Source: Siphonodentalium dalli
Lineage: Eukaryota > Mollusca > Scaphopoda > Gadilida > Siphonodentaliidae
Length of the DNA: 64,000 nt
Assembly (NCBI GenBank): GCA_032622095.1
Contig: CP136063.1
Coordinates: forward strand, 265,415,426-265,479,425
Direction: 5' to 3'
Below the pieces are notes generated by a model, which had not been told where the DNA came from, searched no databases, and saw nothing but the letters and a program-made list of their open reading frames with translations. Position numbers and translations under genes: made by a program. Positions 50,110 through 62,233 of this stretch are shown one piece after another (position 1 is the stretch's first letter; every line of letters begins with the position of its first letter).

Positions 50110-50840
50110 GAAACACGGCAATTGTAATTCTATAGTATAGGCCCCAGTCAAGGTTGTGTTGGAGAATGACTCCCAGATGTCGATGAGATTCAACAATTTC
50201 GAGTTTATCAGGACCAAATGTGAGGTCCGCGGTGCGGTTGCCTGATGACTGTGTGCCCTGAAATATCATCGCTTTTGTTTTAGGCGCATTGAGAGACACT
50301 AGCCAGCTGTTGGTCCAGTTATAGTGTAGTTCTAAATCGTCGTTCATGTGGGATACCAGGCTGTCAAGAGATGGTAGTGAGTAGGAAATACACGTGTCGT
50401 CGGCGAATAAAACGAACGTTCGATTTCAGGTTGTCGCCTATGTCATCGATGAAAATGGAGAAAAAGAAGGAACCTATTATTTAACCCTGAGGGACACCAG
50501 CTAGCGGATGCAACGGGCGAGATAATTCTGATCCAACAAGTACACGTTGGGACAGGTTGCTAATATAATCTATCAATCACGAAAGGAGTTTGCCGCATAT
50601 GACATAGCTTTGTATTTTGTGAATTAGACCTTTGTGCCAAACACGTTCAAAAGCTTTCGAAATGTCACAAAATATTCCAATATATATATTTGATTCACTT
50701 CTCTTTTGGCTAAGGTGCAGGGTCCGCGCTGGACCGAAATTTACTTTTGCCAAATAATTCGCCAAATGAAAATATGTTTTGCCAACTTCTTTTAGAATTT
50801 GCCAAATGCCATCCCTGATAGTACCATTTTTCTGCAACAT
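50110..50840 (-). pseudogene. LINE reverse-transcriptase domain, broken
   Basis: Reading right to left, the blocks are IFCDISKAFERVWHKGLI (catalytic palm), SNLSQRVLVGSE with a TGA before it near 50579, LAGVPQG followed by a stop, then SIFIDDIGDN. After a frameshift come LFADDTCIS (the FADD catalytic motif at about 50396-50407), NSWLVSLNAPKTKAMIF and HLGVILQHNLDWG. These are the standard successive reverse-transcriptase motifs of Jockey/CR1-type LINEs. At least two stops and one frameshift inactivate it. After HNLDWG the sequence switches to an unrelated short repeat. Confidence 0.8.
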
Positions 50841-51740
50841 TAAGTCTTATGTTTCGAAACTCATGGTTTGGACGACTTTTCATATCGTTAGGAAAGCAGT
50901 TATAGTTACTAATTATACTATATTGTGGTGTATCATACAACAACAAAGCAAACACCGGTCACTAAAATTATAGCAGGGTTGCTTCATCAGAAGGGCACAC
51001 AACAAGAGGATTATTTATTTAAACACCAACACCACCACACTAAATACGAACAATGGCTCCACCCATCGATACTAATAGCTATCATGCAATTTAACTGCAT
51101 CTTAATGGAGGTGCCTCGATCAAACCACGCGGTGCGAAAAAAAAGTCCGCCAATGCGACATAGACAACATACCGATTCCGAAAGTTAAGTGTTCATGCTA
51201 ACCAAAAATGTTGGTCTCATAAATTCCCTCTCGGGGCGACACCTATGTCCATATTTGCCTAGGCTATAAGTTGTGATGGTGTCCACCTTAGTAGGACAAT
51301 ATCCTATCCGTAATTGTAATAGTGATTTTGCGAAAGATCTCTAATAAAAATTTTATCCGACAAAAATTTAGACGACTGCTGTTTATCACTCAAAATGTGC
51401 AATATGCGCCCATCTAATGCGCTTGACTCAAACATTGTTAGGACAATGTGCCAGGCCTACGAAGGCAGCCTCAACCCCGTATATACTAAGGCATGCATCA
51501 TTGATGAGTTGTTATCCAATAGAAAATGTTCGGATAATAAGTTCAATAAAATAGGCCATTTGTTGAACTTATTATCTAAACATACCCCTTAATAAATTGG
51601 ACTCCTTCTGCACTTTATTTAGCTGTCGTCTGCTTAAATTACCTACACATCCCTGCAAATAAAATATGGACTATTTCGACATACACGTTTTAATTTATAT
51701 TGTGAGAACCCATGTTGGATAGAAATGATTAACCAGCTAG
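50841..51740. other. Non-coding stretch
   Basis: No recognised gene. Short frames at 50779-51188 lack domain signal. A diverged inverted pair 'cggataataagttcaa' and 'ttgaacttattatct' lies near 51530-51575 and recurs near 53190-53235. Confidence 0.3.
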
Positions 51741-51802
51741 CTAGCTAGCGTCACCAAATTCACCATCTGGTCACCTCATTCTGCTCGTCATATTACACTT
51801 AC

Positions 51803-51992
51803 GATCGGAAGAATCGATGCTGTAGTTGCTGCCACAGCTTTGTAATAAAGCGTTTTCGGAACAAGTCTTCCACAGACCGCTCCATGTCTTCCACATGGGT
51901 GTTTCAACCATCATCCAATACGGTAAGGCCAATGCTAGAATATCCACCACGAGCCCAACCAGACCGACGATAAATCCAATAGGTAACGCCAT
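51803..51992 (-). CDS. Claudin/PMP22-like first coding exon (E6)
   Basis: A 190-nt exon of 63 residues plus one base. MALPIGFIVG opens membrane segment 1, ending ALALPYW26. Loop 1 has W37, G39-L40-W41, C44 and C53, then an N-Y-S sequon at residue 56. I chose the ATG at 51992 although the frame is open to an upstream ATG at 52067. The TATA box at 52072-52080 lies only a few bases above the upstream ATG, so transcripts should start below it. The shorter protein also aligns with E1-E5 at its first residue. The donor is C|GTAAGT (intron from 51802), phase 1. No further exons were found. Confidence 0.87.
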
Positions 51993-52071
51993 TGTATGCA
52001 CGAAGAGGCGCGCATAAAGATAACGATTAAACCACAGACCTTGTGAATGACGCTGACGAAGTTGCAATCGG

Positions 52072-52080
52072 CCTTATATA
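52072..52080 (-). promoter_or_regulatory. TATA box of E6
   Basis: Minus strand TATATAAGG, 80 bp upstream of the chosen E6 ATG. Its position decides the start codon. Confidence 0.7.
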
Positions 52081-52334
52081 CCCGTCATCTGTCAACCAAA
52101 CATTGCCGCTAGCTGACATTAATATGTCGCTTCAACATATGATTGATTACCAAAACATTCAACCGGGTATTTCGCTTGAATATCCAAAATAAGACATTCC
52201 GACAATGCACGACTATATGCTTGTTCGATACAAATATATTTTCCTGGTGTCTATGTCCGCGTAACCATTTATATTCTGAAATTATTTTCCAATTCAGTTA
52301 TGAAATTATACATTGGAACGGTATATTATTCATA

Positions 52335-53054
52335 TTAAAGGCACGGGTGGCGTTCGTTGCAGAAATATTCATATTTGTTCAAATCGCCATCAACAGAAGA
52401 AATATTAAAATATATTTAAGATTTGTTTATATGCTAAACATAATCAGCGCGTAAATAGTATATTGTCGTCAAGACGTATGGTGATGTACGTAAACAAACG
52501 CCTGCTCGCGTTACAAAAGGTTTGCTTATATTTACATAAAAGCGCAATTCTATTGGTTAACCACACACAAATGATATAAACGCACTTTATTATTTCCATA
52601 TCAGGAAAACAGTAACAATAACGCTCTTTATGTTTACCATATCCGGATCTAAACAAAAGCCAGGTTCTGTAACGTTTTTTTGCTTTTGTTTACATAACAA
52701 ATGAAAAACATTTGACAATAACATACTGTTTATGCCATATTTCTGATTGGTATAAGAACAAAGCCCGTCTCTATTTTACTATTATTTCTGTCTATGGCGG
52801 TTTTTTACGAGGTGAATATTGTAACAGCATATCCACCGCCAACACGGCCCGTATCTTTAACCCACCGCCAACACCGCCCGTGTCTTTAACAAACCCACCG
52901 CCAACACCGCCCGTATCTTTAACAAACACACCGCCAACGCCGCCCGTGTCTTTAACAAACCCACCGCCAACGGCGCCCGTGTCTTTAACAAACCCACCGC
53001 CAACGCCGCCCGTATCTTTAACATACCCACCGCCAACGCCGCCCGTATCTTTAA
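52335..53054. mobile_element. MITE family A, copy 5, with expanded right end
   Basis: TTAAAGGCACGGGTGGCGTT start, about 255 bp upstream of the E6 TATA box. The body matches the other copies to about 52860, where its right terminus is tandemly repeated (next entry). Confidence 0.7.
52857..53054. repeat. 33-bp minisatellite from a MITE terminus, about 6 units
   Basis: Unit 'cccaccgccaacaccgcccg'+'tgtctttaacaaa', read as NPPPTPPVSLT in one frame. Each unit contains the MITE A right end plus 3-5 bp. The 129-codon frame over it is an artefact. Confidence 0.9.
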
Positions 53055-53749
53055 GGGGTTTTCAGGTAATGAAAGCAGACGACATACAGAAATCCAGATA
53101 ATACAGTAGCAGTAGGAATCATATTCATTGGTGCATGGGCAATGTTCAGATAATACAGGAGCAGTAGGAATTCATTGGTGCATGGGCAATGTTCAGATAA
53201 TAAGTTCAACGGTCGTTTGTTTAACTTATTATCTGAACATTTCCTAAGCGAACTACTCGTCGTCAGGTATTTAGTATAGAAATTACTTAATTTTGAATTG
53301 AATCAAGCTTGGAAAAATGGAATGTGTTGAAACGCTCAGGTCAAATAAACAAGACAGTCAAGGACTGTGGAGACGCTCACCAGACTGTAAAGACTGAGAA
53401 GACTGGGACTAGGAAGACCACAAGAAATAGTACTTGTCAAAATCATTTTAAAACAAGTGGTCCTAAAGTGGGACATAGCTAGTGGGTCTCCATTAAGCAC
53501 TTTTAAATTTTCAACTGCATGGTCCTGATCACCACCACCCTGCATAGTCTGCTCCCTCCTAACTGAAGTGAACACACTCACAATGAAGCAAACACACTCT
53601 CAAGTTCGTAAAATTCCTTTGCACATGTTGGAATTTTACAACTGATACCTCAAGCTATCGTAACTGTTGCAAAGTTCCAACCTGACATGCCCCCCCCCCC
53701 CTTTTTATTAATGGTGGACCGCAATCAAACAACTATTGATCCCAACTCT

Positions 53750-54642
53750 CCATAGGCCATATACACCAAATGTCATTTCTTGACTGGTTGAACCCATAAG
53801 TAACACAGTCCCAAGTAACAAAAAGACCCTCCATACTACATATAAGCTAAATAGGCCTGGTGGGTCTCGAGGAGGAGGAGCTATGTTAAGAATTAAAATA
53901 GGGTCGCACCCCTATTTGACCTAGTGACACCATTTTATCAAATATGAATACCAGTGACCCAAGGACTCTCCATACCAAATATATGCTAAATATGCCAAAT
54001 GGTTCTTGAGACGATGTTTTAATAATAACTATTAAGGGAAAGAATTATGTCCATGGCTCTGCCCCTATTTGACCCAGTGATCCAATTCTGAATCAAATCT
54101 GAGTCCCAGTCACCCATACCAAAATAAGCTGAATAGGCCTGATGGTTCTTGATACGAAGACGTTTTAAGAATTACAATGAATGGATAAGTTATGTCCCTG
54201 GCTCCCTATGGGAGGCTCGCATTTATAAGAGAAAGCACTGATACATTATCTGTAATGCTGCACCAGGGGAGCTCCCCTCACGAAAGGGTATATAAATAAT
54301 GGCCTAACTGTCAGATTCACACTTGGCTTTGGAATCAGAGGTCATTTAGGTAAAAAAAAATAAAAATACCTATGTTTGGTGTTTCCCTACCTACCCTAGA
54401 AAAGGGTTTCTACCCAAAACTTTTTATTGGACTGTAGACACAGATATTTTTTTTTGCTAAGTGGGAAGGGCTTCGAAATGTATCTTACCCATTTTCAAAC
54501 CTCACCTATAAAAATTTGTTTATAAGTTTTAGTCTAGTGCTCTGGCTAATTCAGGATTAACAATATTTAGTATTGAACCTTTCAATTAATCTGAATTGTG
54601 AAGCTTTCTAGATTGAATTGTCAATGACCCAATATAATTCAG

Positions 54643-54720
<78 letters not shown>

Positions 54721-56395
54721 CCTACCTACCTACCTTAATTATTTTGGACCATGTAACCCTAAACACAGGTACTATTTTGTTTGGCCTTATATACAACTCT
54801 CTACCAGGCAGATATCTCTAAGACATCAACCAAAGCTTTCACTCCAAGCATGTTTTGTTAATACTGCCATTTCATTACTCACCTTAGCCAGCACAGTGTG
54901 ACTTCTATATGCTGTTAAGTAAACATTCTGTCTTCTCAGGAAAGGAACCCTGCTGTTTGCATGTTCTTGATTTTAGACTGATTTAAATCAAATTTGGTGT
55001 GGTCAACCTGATGGCTGTTATAATGGTGTTAGTTGTTTTGTTCTAATAAGTTTAAGCAAAAAATTAAATATGAGCAAGGAATTAAATCTTAATTAAAATT
55101 TAAAAAAATATATAAAACAAAAAAATTAAAATTATGATTTTTTTTTATTAGTATTTGTTTCTTTGTGTGGTTAAATTGAGAAAGGTGTTCAATCTAAAAA
55201 AAACAAATTTTTTAAAGAGTTATGAATTTAGTGTGTGTGACATTTACAGAATAAGGTCACCAAAAGGTGAATTTAATGACACTATTCGGCAAGGCGGGCT
55301 AGCATCACCGAATTGATTCTCAGTCTGATTAGGCCGTTGAATTAGGCCTCAAGGGCCAATAGAAACCTAGGAACAGAATGAATTTCTACAGTTGAAGTTG
55401 GTGATGCACACACATTGAATACCTCAATTATGCATTTTATCATCTGCAAATTATGGGGACATTGAAACTGAACAGGTGGGAAAAAGTAAAAAAGTAACTA
55501 AAACAAAATTTCAATTTGATACTTAGGATACTTCCCAGAAGATGAGGCCTAAGCATAATTAGTTCCCTGGAGGGTGTATTTGGTGTTGTCATGTTCTCTT
55601 AAAAATTCATAGTGCACAGCAAAGAGGTGTGAATTATAAAGGGCCATAACTATTTTTAAATATATCGGATCAAACCTATATTTGAATTTGATCTGTATAT
55701 AGGTGTCAAAAATTCATATACCAAATTTGGTGTTGATCAGATGAAAAATATTTGAGTCATCCTGTCTTGGATGAATTCTATATAAAACAAGAGTGGAAAG
55801 GGTTAAATAAACAATACCAAAATCCATACAGATGAAGAACATGCTAAGAAAATTCTAGGTAAGAAATATGAGGCTGTGATGTGTCTAAAAAAAATTAAAG
55901 GTCAAAATGCAAATATGTTATTTTTTGTTTTTAGAGTTATGTCCCTGGCTCTGTCCCTATTTGACCAGGTGACCACATTTGGACAAATATGAACCCCAGT
56001 CACCCAAGGACCCACCACACAATCGGCCCAATGGTTCTCGAGAAGAAGACGTTCTAAGAATTACTAGGGAGGAATAGAGTTATGGTCCTGTCTCGGCACC
56101 TATTTGACCCCATTTGAACAAATCTGAAACCCAGTCACCCAAGGACCCTCCATACAACATATTAGCTAAATCGGCCCAATGGTTCTTGAGAAGAAGAAGT
56201 TCTAAGAATTACTAGGGAGGAATAGAGTTATGGCCCTGGTTTCGCAACTAATTGACCTGGTGACCTGATTTGAACAAATCTGAATGTGAGTCACATGAGG
56301 AAACATCCACACCAAATATGAACCAATTCGGTCTTCCGGTTCGGGAGGAGTGATGACTATAGCTCCACCGGAGACTTCGTCTCAGGTGAGCTAAA
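53750..56395. repeat. Dispersed mollusc-type repeat modules
   Basis: The same two module types as 39.4-43.2 kb ('tatgtccctggctctgccc...tttgacccagtga' and 'gaggcctaagcataattag...'), ending 'ggagtgatgactatagctcc' at about 56347. Between them are a (TA)n microsatellite and AT-rich filler. A degraded piece of the 69-bp hairpin is near 54210-54240. Confidence 0.7.
54646..54718. repeat. (AT)n microsatellite
   Basis: About 70 bp of alternating A and T with one central 'gc' interruption (tagctat). Confidence 0.95.
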
Positions 56396-57039
56396 AACGG
56401 TTAGGGTCGGTATATCCTAATCTGCCAGGAAAGTTCTGTTCCCACGTTATACAGTGGTCTGACAACTGCCATCATATACAGAATGTGAGGTATTATCGCA
56501 TGTTTAAATATACTCAATCCGATTCGATGGTCCCCATATCAACACATTCCAACAACAACATTTTTTGTTAAATGCCGCTTCTGTTGTCAGAATCGATTAA
56601 TTGCCCAAAAACAATGCTAACCACAGTCAATTATAGTATAGCATTGCCCAGAACGTTATTTATCAACATTTTGTTCAACGATATTTGGTGATTGGTCAAC
56701 TGCCAATTTGGTCACCCGGTTTACATCGAAATAGTGTGAAGAGTGTGTCACGAGCATGAAGGTACAAACTGTGGACCTAATCTCAACTAATAAATAAACG
56801 CGGTCAGCAGAATAATTGGGCATTTTTAAAAGTTCAGCCGAATTACATCTGAAGCCAGTTATTTATATCGATCACGCTATCGTAGCTAAGAGTTTGGAAA
56901 TCTTATATTGGGCTGACTTAAGGTAGTCTCAAATTCTTGGGTAGTCTCAAATTATCTGCAGATTTCGTGAAAATAAATAAGAATACACCCAGCTTTAAAT
57001 GGGAATAAATCATCAAAAAGCTGTATAAATATAAAATAA

Positions 57040-57230
57040 ATGAATGTAGTGGGTATGTCTTATTGGGTGATACGACGTTGTGGTCGTTGGGGGCACATTT
57101 CGCGGTGTGCACACTGTGTCCCAACGACCACAGCACCTTATCGCCCAACAATAAGACAGACCCACTACATTCATTAACGACCACAGCGCCGTATCGCCCA
57201 ATAAGACAGACCCACTACATTCATTTCTTA
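57040..57230. repeat. Inverted and direct repeat cluster
   Basis: Blocks 'cccactacattcatt' and 'acgaccacagcgccgtatcg' occur two to three times in both orientations, so the region can fold on itself. Probably nested ends of a small element. Confidence 0.55.
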
Positions 57231-57469
57231 AATAAACTTCGGGCGCGGATAAAGGCAACTTTTTGTCATATTTAGAGACTATAAATTACATGTATAATTA
57301 AATAATATTTAACATGTTCTGGCGATCGTCCATTAATTCAGAGATATAGTATGTGTATAATAAAAACGTATGAGGAATCGTGTGTATGGCGTGGGCTAGT
57401 TGCGTGGGGAAGTCCCCCTCCGCGCCCATACCATGATATTATTGTTGTTAATGACATTATTCTGTATAT

Positions 57470-57880
57470 GTACGAAAGCGCATTAGGGCCATCGGAAACA
57501 CCACCGCACCCCCAAATATACAAAAAACACAACTCGTTATATATAACGACTTCCAATTCGTTTTTACGACTTCCAACAACTCGTTATAACGATCTACAAC
57601 AACTCGTTATAACGACTTCCATGTCGCTAATACGACTTACACATTGTAAGTCGTTATAATAAGTTGTAGAAGTCGTTATAGCGAATTGTGAAAGTCGTTA
57701 TAACGACTGCAGAAGAATGTATAATTTGTTCTACAAGTCGTTATAACGAGTTGTAAGTTGTTATAACGACTTGGAAGTCGTTCAAGCGAGTTGTTGGAAG
57801 TCGTTATAACTTATTGTGTATCTCTATATTTGGGAGTGTGGTGGGGTTTCGGATTGTCCTAATGCGCTTTCGTAGTATAT
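57470..57880. mobile_element. MITE with internal palindromic 18-mers
   Basis: Inverted ends 'cgaaagcgcattagg...accaccgcacccccaaatata' (57472-57520) and the complement of 'tatatttgggagtgtggtgg...cctaatgcgctttcg' (57823-57873). Between them are about a dozen variants of the palindromic 'ctcgttataacgactt'. Confidence 0.7.
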
Positions 57881-58294
57881 GGAATGTTTGAATATGTCCG
57901 TGTATATAGTGTCAATAAAGAGTTTTTTTAAAATCGCGATTAGAAACGAAAAATGTGGCACGTGTGACATCCAATTTCATAGAATTTCATATTCCAAAAA
58001 TAGACACTATAACGGGGTGGCAGTGATCTGGTCAGCTTAGCAAGGGGGCTTAACTCTGCATTCCAGTTTGAGTTGATCCAAAATGCTACGCATTTTGTCC
58101 TTGTGGTTTGACGCCTGAGATTATTCACGATTTACTAAATCCCGGTTTGTTTCGGTTGACTCAATATAGTTATATCTATAATACATGGACTTATTTTATA
58201 GGAACTGTTTATGCCACCGAAAGACATAATATAACAATCAATCATGTCTCGAGAGACGCCAGCTGCATGAAATAATAATGTAAACGACAATAAA

Positions 58295-58395
58295 CGAAAT
58301 TGAAATTCCCAACTACACCTTTTACCGGACCCGGCCTCCGGGTCGCAGTTCGACTTTTAATCCGTCCCAAAAATTCCCATTTCTATAAATAAAAC
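58295..58395 (-). repeat. Short dispersed repeat, inverted copy of 11.8 kb
   Basis: Reverse copy of 11785-11890, with 'ctacaccttttaccgga' and 'cgcagttcgacttttaatcc'. Flanking DNA is unrelated. Confidence 0.6.
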
Positions 58396-59320
58396 GCCCA
58401 TACGTCCACTGGGCACTAAGAATCACGAGCTTATAATACACCGTGGGTGGGAATAAGCGGGAATAAAGTCATAAAATTGGATAAATCGGGTCGGGAATGG
58501 TGCAGATCGTGCATTCATCTACTTATTTGACACAAAATTACGGAGCCATAACAATTATGGAGGTTCAAATGTAATTCGTTTAATATTTTTTGACTATGAA
58601 ATTAGGATTTTCTTGATTTCCGGATGATAACTTCGGTTAATGCCCACTCTTAATTAATGGAATGAAATGTGATATGCAGGTTTAAAACCACACAGTACAG
58701 GTCAAGTTCGGTCGTCGATTCCATCCGCACTTTTTTTTACCAGAATGACCGACCTTTTCGACTTGGAAATTTAGGTTTTCTTGGTTTCCGGATGATAACG
58801 TCAGTTCATAACTTCATGGACATATTTCGCATATTTAACTACTCCTGATATTAATTACGAATGGGGTACCACGTCACAGAATCACCCTCATCACCCATTA
58901 TTATCTCACAGTCAACATTAAATAACTTTTAATTTTGTTAATTCTATAGTTCTGGTTTCACGGTTTAGGCGAACGTCATTTGTTTGTATGGAGATGACAC
59001 GACCCGAGACGAGATGGCGGAAAGGGGCGTTTTTTTAGGAATATGTGAGTAAGAAAGGTTGATCTATGCAATGTTTACTGTACACAAGTGAGGCACATCC
59101 TGATTTCAGCTATTATAGTTATATTTGAGCTATAATAGTTATATTTTAGCTATAATAGTTGGTAATGAGTGTCCAGCGTGGTAATGGCAGTGTTCTCCAG
59201 TCTCTATTATATATCATACTCAGAAAATTCAACGGGTAAGCCCAGTATACAAAAGTAAGTAATATAATTCCAATATATTAATGTTTCCTTATTAATCTTT
59301 GATAAAAAAAATTCTGTGGC
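58396..59320. other. Non-coding stretch
   Basis: No gene recognised. A short 'agctataatagttatattt' repeat (three units) lies near 59110-59160, and a 'ttggatttccggatgataac'-like block appears twice (about 58610 and 58780). Confidence 0.3.
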
Positions 59321-59324
59321 TGGA

Positions 59325-59440
59325 CCAACCCCTCCCTGTGTCTGGACCCACCCACTCCCTGTGTCTGGACCCACCCCTCGCTGTGTTTGGACCAACGCCC
59401 TCCCAGTGTCTGGACCAACCCCCTCTGTCTGGACTGTTTT
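59325..59440. repeat. About 25-bp minisatellite, 5 units
   Basis: Units of 'ctggacccacccctccctgtgt', followed by a poly-C run near 59449. Confidence 0.8.
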
Positions 59441-59481
59441 GTGCAGACCCCCCCCCCGGCTGCTCTGCTATAACCGAGTGC

Positions 59482-60522
59482 AATAAATAACTAGAATGCA
59501 CTCAGAGAGATGCCAACGTGCGCAAAAATGTAATAAACAATAATTAAAAAAATAATTTCACTGTATTTTACTTAATTTATTTTATTTAATGTTAGCAAAA
59601 AAAGACAATTACCATTTCTCATTTCATCACAGATAAAAGGCAAATTACTATATTAATCATTTAAGTAATTAAAACCAATTCCATTTTGCCGAAAGGATGA
59701 GACTTTAATATCGATTAAAAAAAATTCAGCGGCATATTTTGATTTTCATTTTCCGATAGTCCAAGTTGACCAAAGGAGCAATTATAAGAAATAATTAATA
59801 CCATTTGTGTAAATATTGATAGCAGCCAATATTCAACAATAAATATCAATAATTAATCAATAATTAATCAATAACGATCATTTTATGTAATAATAAACTC
59901 TTCAAACGGTGTTTGTGTCAACAAATGCGTTTTGTTTTGTGTTACGTCATTCGTCGTATTTGACCCGGAACTCGGCTGAAGGTTAGGCTATTCAGCCTAT
60001 TGTGTCGAATTACGAAATCGCGTTTTGAATGTCTCTCTTTTCCCGCACGATAAAAAGAGGTCTTCGCACGAATCAAAAAATTATAAAACTTCCCAATTAT
60101 AAGTAAAAATACCCAAATGAAGGAGTCTATGTCATATGTAGGTCTATGTAGGTCCCGACGGAGTCTATAGACTATTTGGTGTAGAGTTCTGATGGAGAAA
60201 ATGTAGGTCGATCTATTTTTGTCATAACTCTGACGTATTTTGACCTGGGAGAAAAAATCAAAATCGAGGCTCACTACGAGCATGCCAGTTTTAAATATAG
60301 AAACAGGGAATCCGGACAAATGGCGATATCGGCGACAAACAAATAATCGAAAACAACACATAAGATAAACATAGCAAAAACGCGGCACAGTAAAGATGTC
60401 AGAACGCCACGAGGTTTTACGTCGTTTTTGGTGACGTCATGGAGTGAAACCGAGTAGGGTGACACCAAGCTACGTACGAATATGTCTGATCGCCATACTG
60501 TTGCGCGAGCGCACGTAAAGAC
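59482..60522 (-). repeat. 1-kb dispersed repeat, copy 2 (reverse)
   Basis: Reverse copy of 8121-9135. A minus-strand frame of 148 codons overlaps the region of the 160-codon frame in copy 1, with frame-changing indels between them. This speaks against conserved coding. Confidence 0.75.
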
Positions 60523-60834
60523 CTATTTCGTTGGTTAGCTTAATGAAAACCAGCTAAGACGTCAAGGCACGGTTCGTGGCGTCATTTACGTCATTTTGGC
60601 TTTGCCGGCCAGAGTCCAGACAAGATTGCTCTTCACATCTCATCTCCGCCGGGCCACTGCATGCAATTGATATATTATTATTCTTAGCTTTCTGTCGCAG
60701 ATAAAATCGAGCAAATTTGAGGCAGGAATAACAATGATGAATATCCATGCGCCCAACGACGGGATGTAAGATTTAAGCTGGGTACCCAAAATACATTATT
60801 GTAAAACAGAAATTTGTTGTAAACAAAATATGGC

Positions 60835-60955
60835 GACAGTGATCTTAACGCTGCGTGAATTCGATAGAAGAGGAATAACCCAAAATTAATATCAGTGATC
60901 GTAACGCTGCGTGAATTCGATAGAAGAGGAATAACCCAAAATTAATATCAGTGTC
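60835..60955. repeat. 56-bp direct repeat, 2 units
   Basis: 'cgtgaattcgatagaagagg' and 'aataacccaaaattaatatc' occur twice at a 56-bp spacing. Confidence 0.85.
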
Positions 60956-60963
60956 GCACTAGT

Positions 60964-61465
60964 TTGGTATTATATATTTGTTTTTATCACATAATTAACC
61001 CACAAAACCAGCTTCATAATTATTGGTATGACACACGTGTAATATTAGCGCGTGCGATGACGTCACACCATTATTTTTAAATGATATGCGATTGCTGAAG
61101 TTTATGTTTGTTGTTTTCGATGAATACTTCGCGTTGCTTCGTATTTATTTGATAATGTATGCTTTCGGTGCGTTACTAATGGCGCACTTTTTTGTCGCTT
61201 TCGGCGCTTTCGGCGCGTTACTAATGGCGCACTTTTTTGTCGCTTTCGGCGCTTTCGGCGCGTTACTAATGGCGCACTTTTTGTCGCTTTTGGCGCGCGC
61301 CGAAAGCGCCATTAGGAAGTGGCCCTAATAGGATTCCATAGATACCCGGTATCTCAAACTCGTTCTATTTTATACGTAAGTTATCAACCTCGTCCACTAA
61401 ATTCTATTTAGTGAACTCGGTTAATAAATTCCGTATAAAATAGAAACTCAGGTGAGATCCTCTAT
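60964..61465 (-). mobile_element. Palindromic repeat family D (reverse) with 45-bp repeat
   Basis: Reverse relative of 9165-9530. It is interrupted by three 45-bp units around 'cgttactaatggcgcacttt' (61162-61315). The 80-codon plus frame here is a repeat translation. Confidence 0.65.
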
Positions 61466-62230
61466 TTGTGACGCAATACATGTTCGATTCACGCGAATGA
61501 GTAATCATGGAAGCACTGAACATACCATATGGAATAACCGCTCACCAATGATGCGTTATTATATAGAAATGGTTCATTTCTCCAGTCATAAATAACATGT
61601 AGTAACAACTATATATTTACAGACTGCATGTTTTTGTATGATACACATATATTTATGTAACAATAAGCTAATATATGTGCACGTACAAAATACCACATAT
61701 ATCGTGCGTGCGAGTATAAACAAACGGTATAAGATTTAAGAAGTTAAAATAACATGCATTTACGAAATGGATTATTCTTAAAAGTACTCAATCCGATCAG
61801 ACGGTCCCCATACCAACAAAATACAACAACAACATTTCTTCAAAATACGCTTTAGTTATCAGAAACGATTTGAGTAATAATGCTAACCACTGTCAAATAT
61901 GGTATCAAATTTCCCAAAACTTTTTGCTGATTTGTCGGTCCAGCGCGAACACTGCGGGTACCCCACCACACCAAATTTGGTTGAAATCGATCAAGGGCTC
62001 TGGAAGAAAAATCTCGAACGACCAGAACAGACAGACAGATCCCTGAACTCTTTAATATATCTAAACCAGAGAACACACATTCGTTTTTGACATTAAATGT
62101 GAAAATTATGACAAGTGTCATGCTAAATGAAAACAGTGTTATAATCACGGATTAATTTATAACACCATGGCGGAAATATAAATCTCAGTATATTATGATT
62201 CGACAACAAAAACGTTGTTTGAATATAGCC
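61466..62230. other. Non-coding stretch
   Basis: No gene recognised. A segment at about 61785-62060 has a mollusc-type repeat feel ('actcaatccgatcagacggtccccata'-like, compare 56513-56545). Confidence 0.3.
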
Positions 62231-62233
62231 AAT

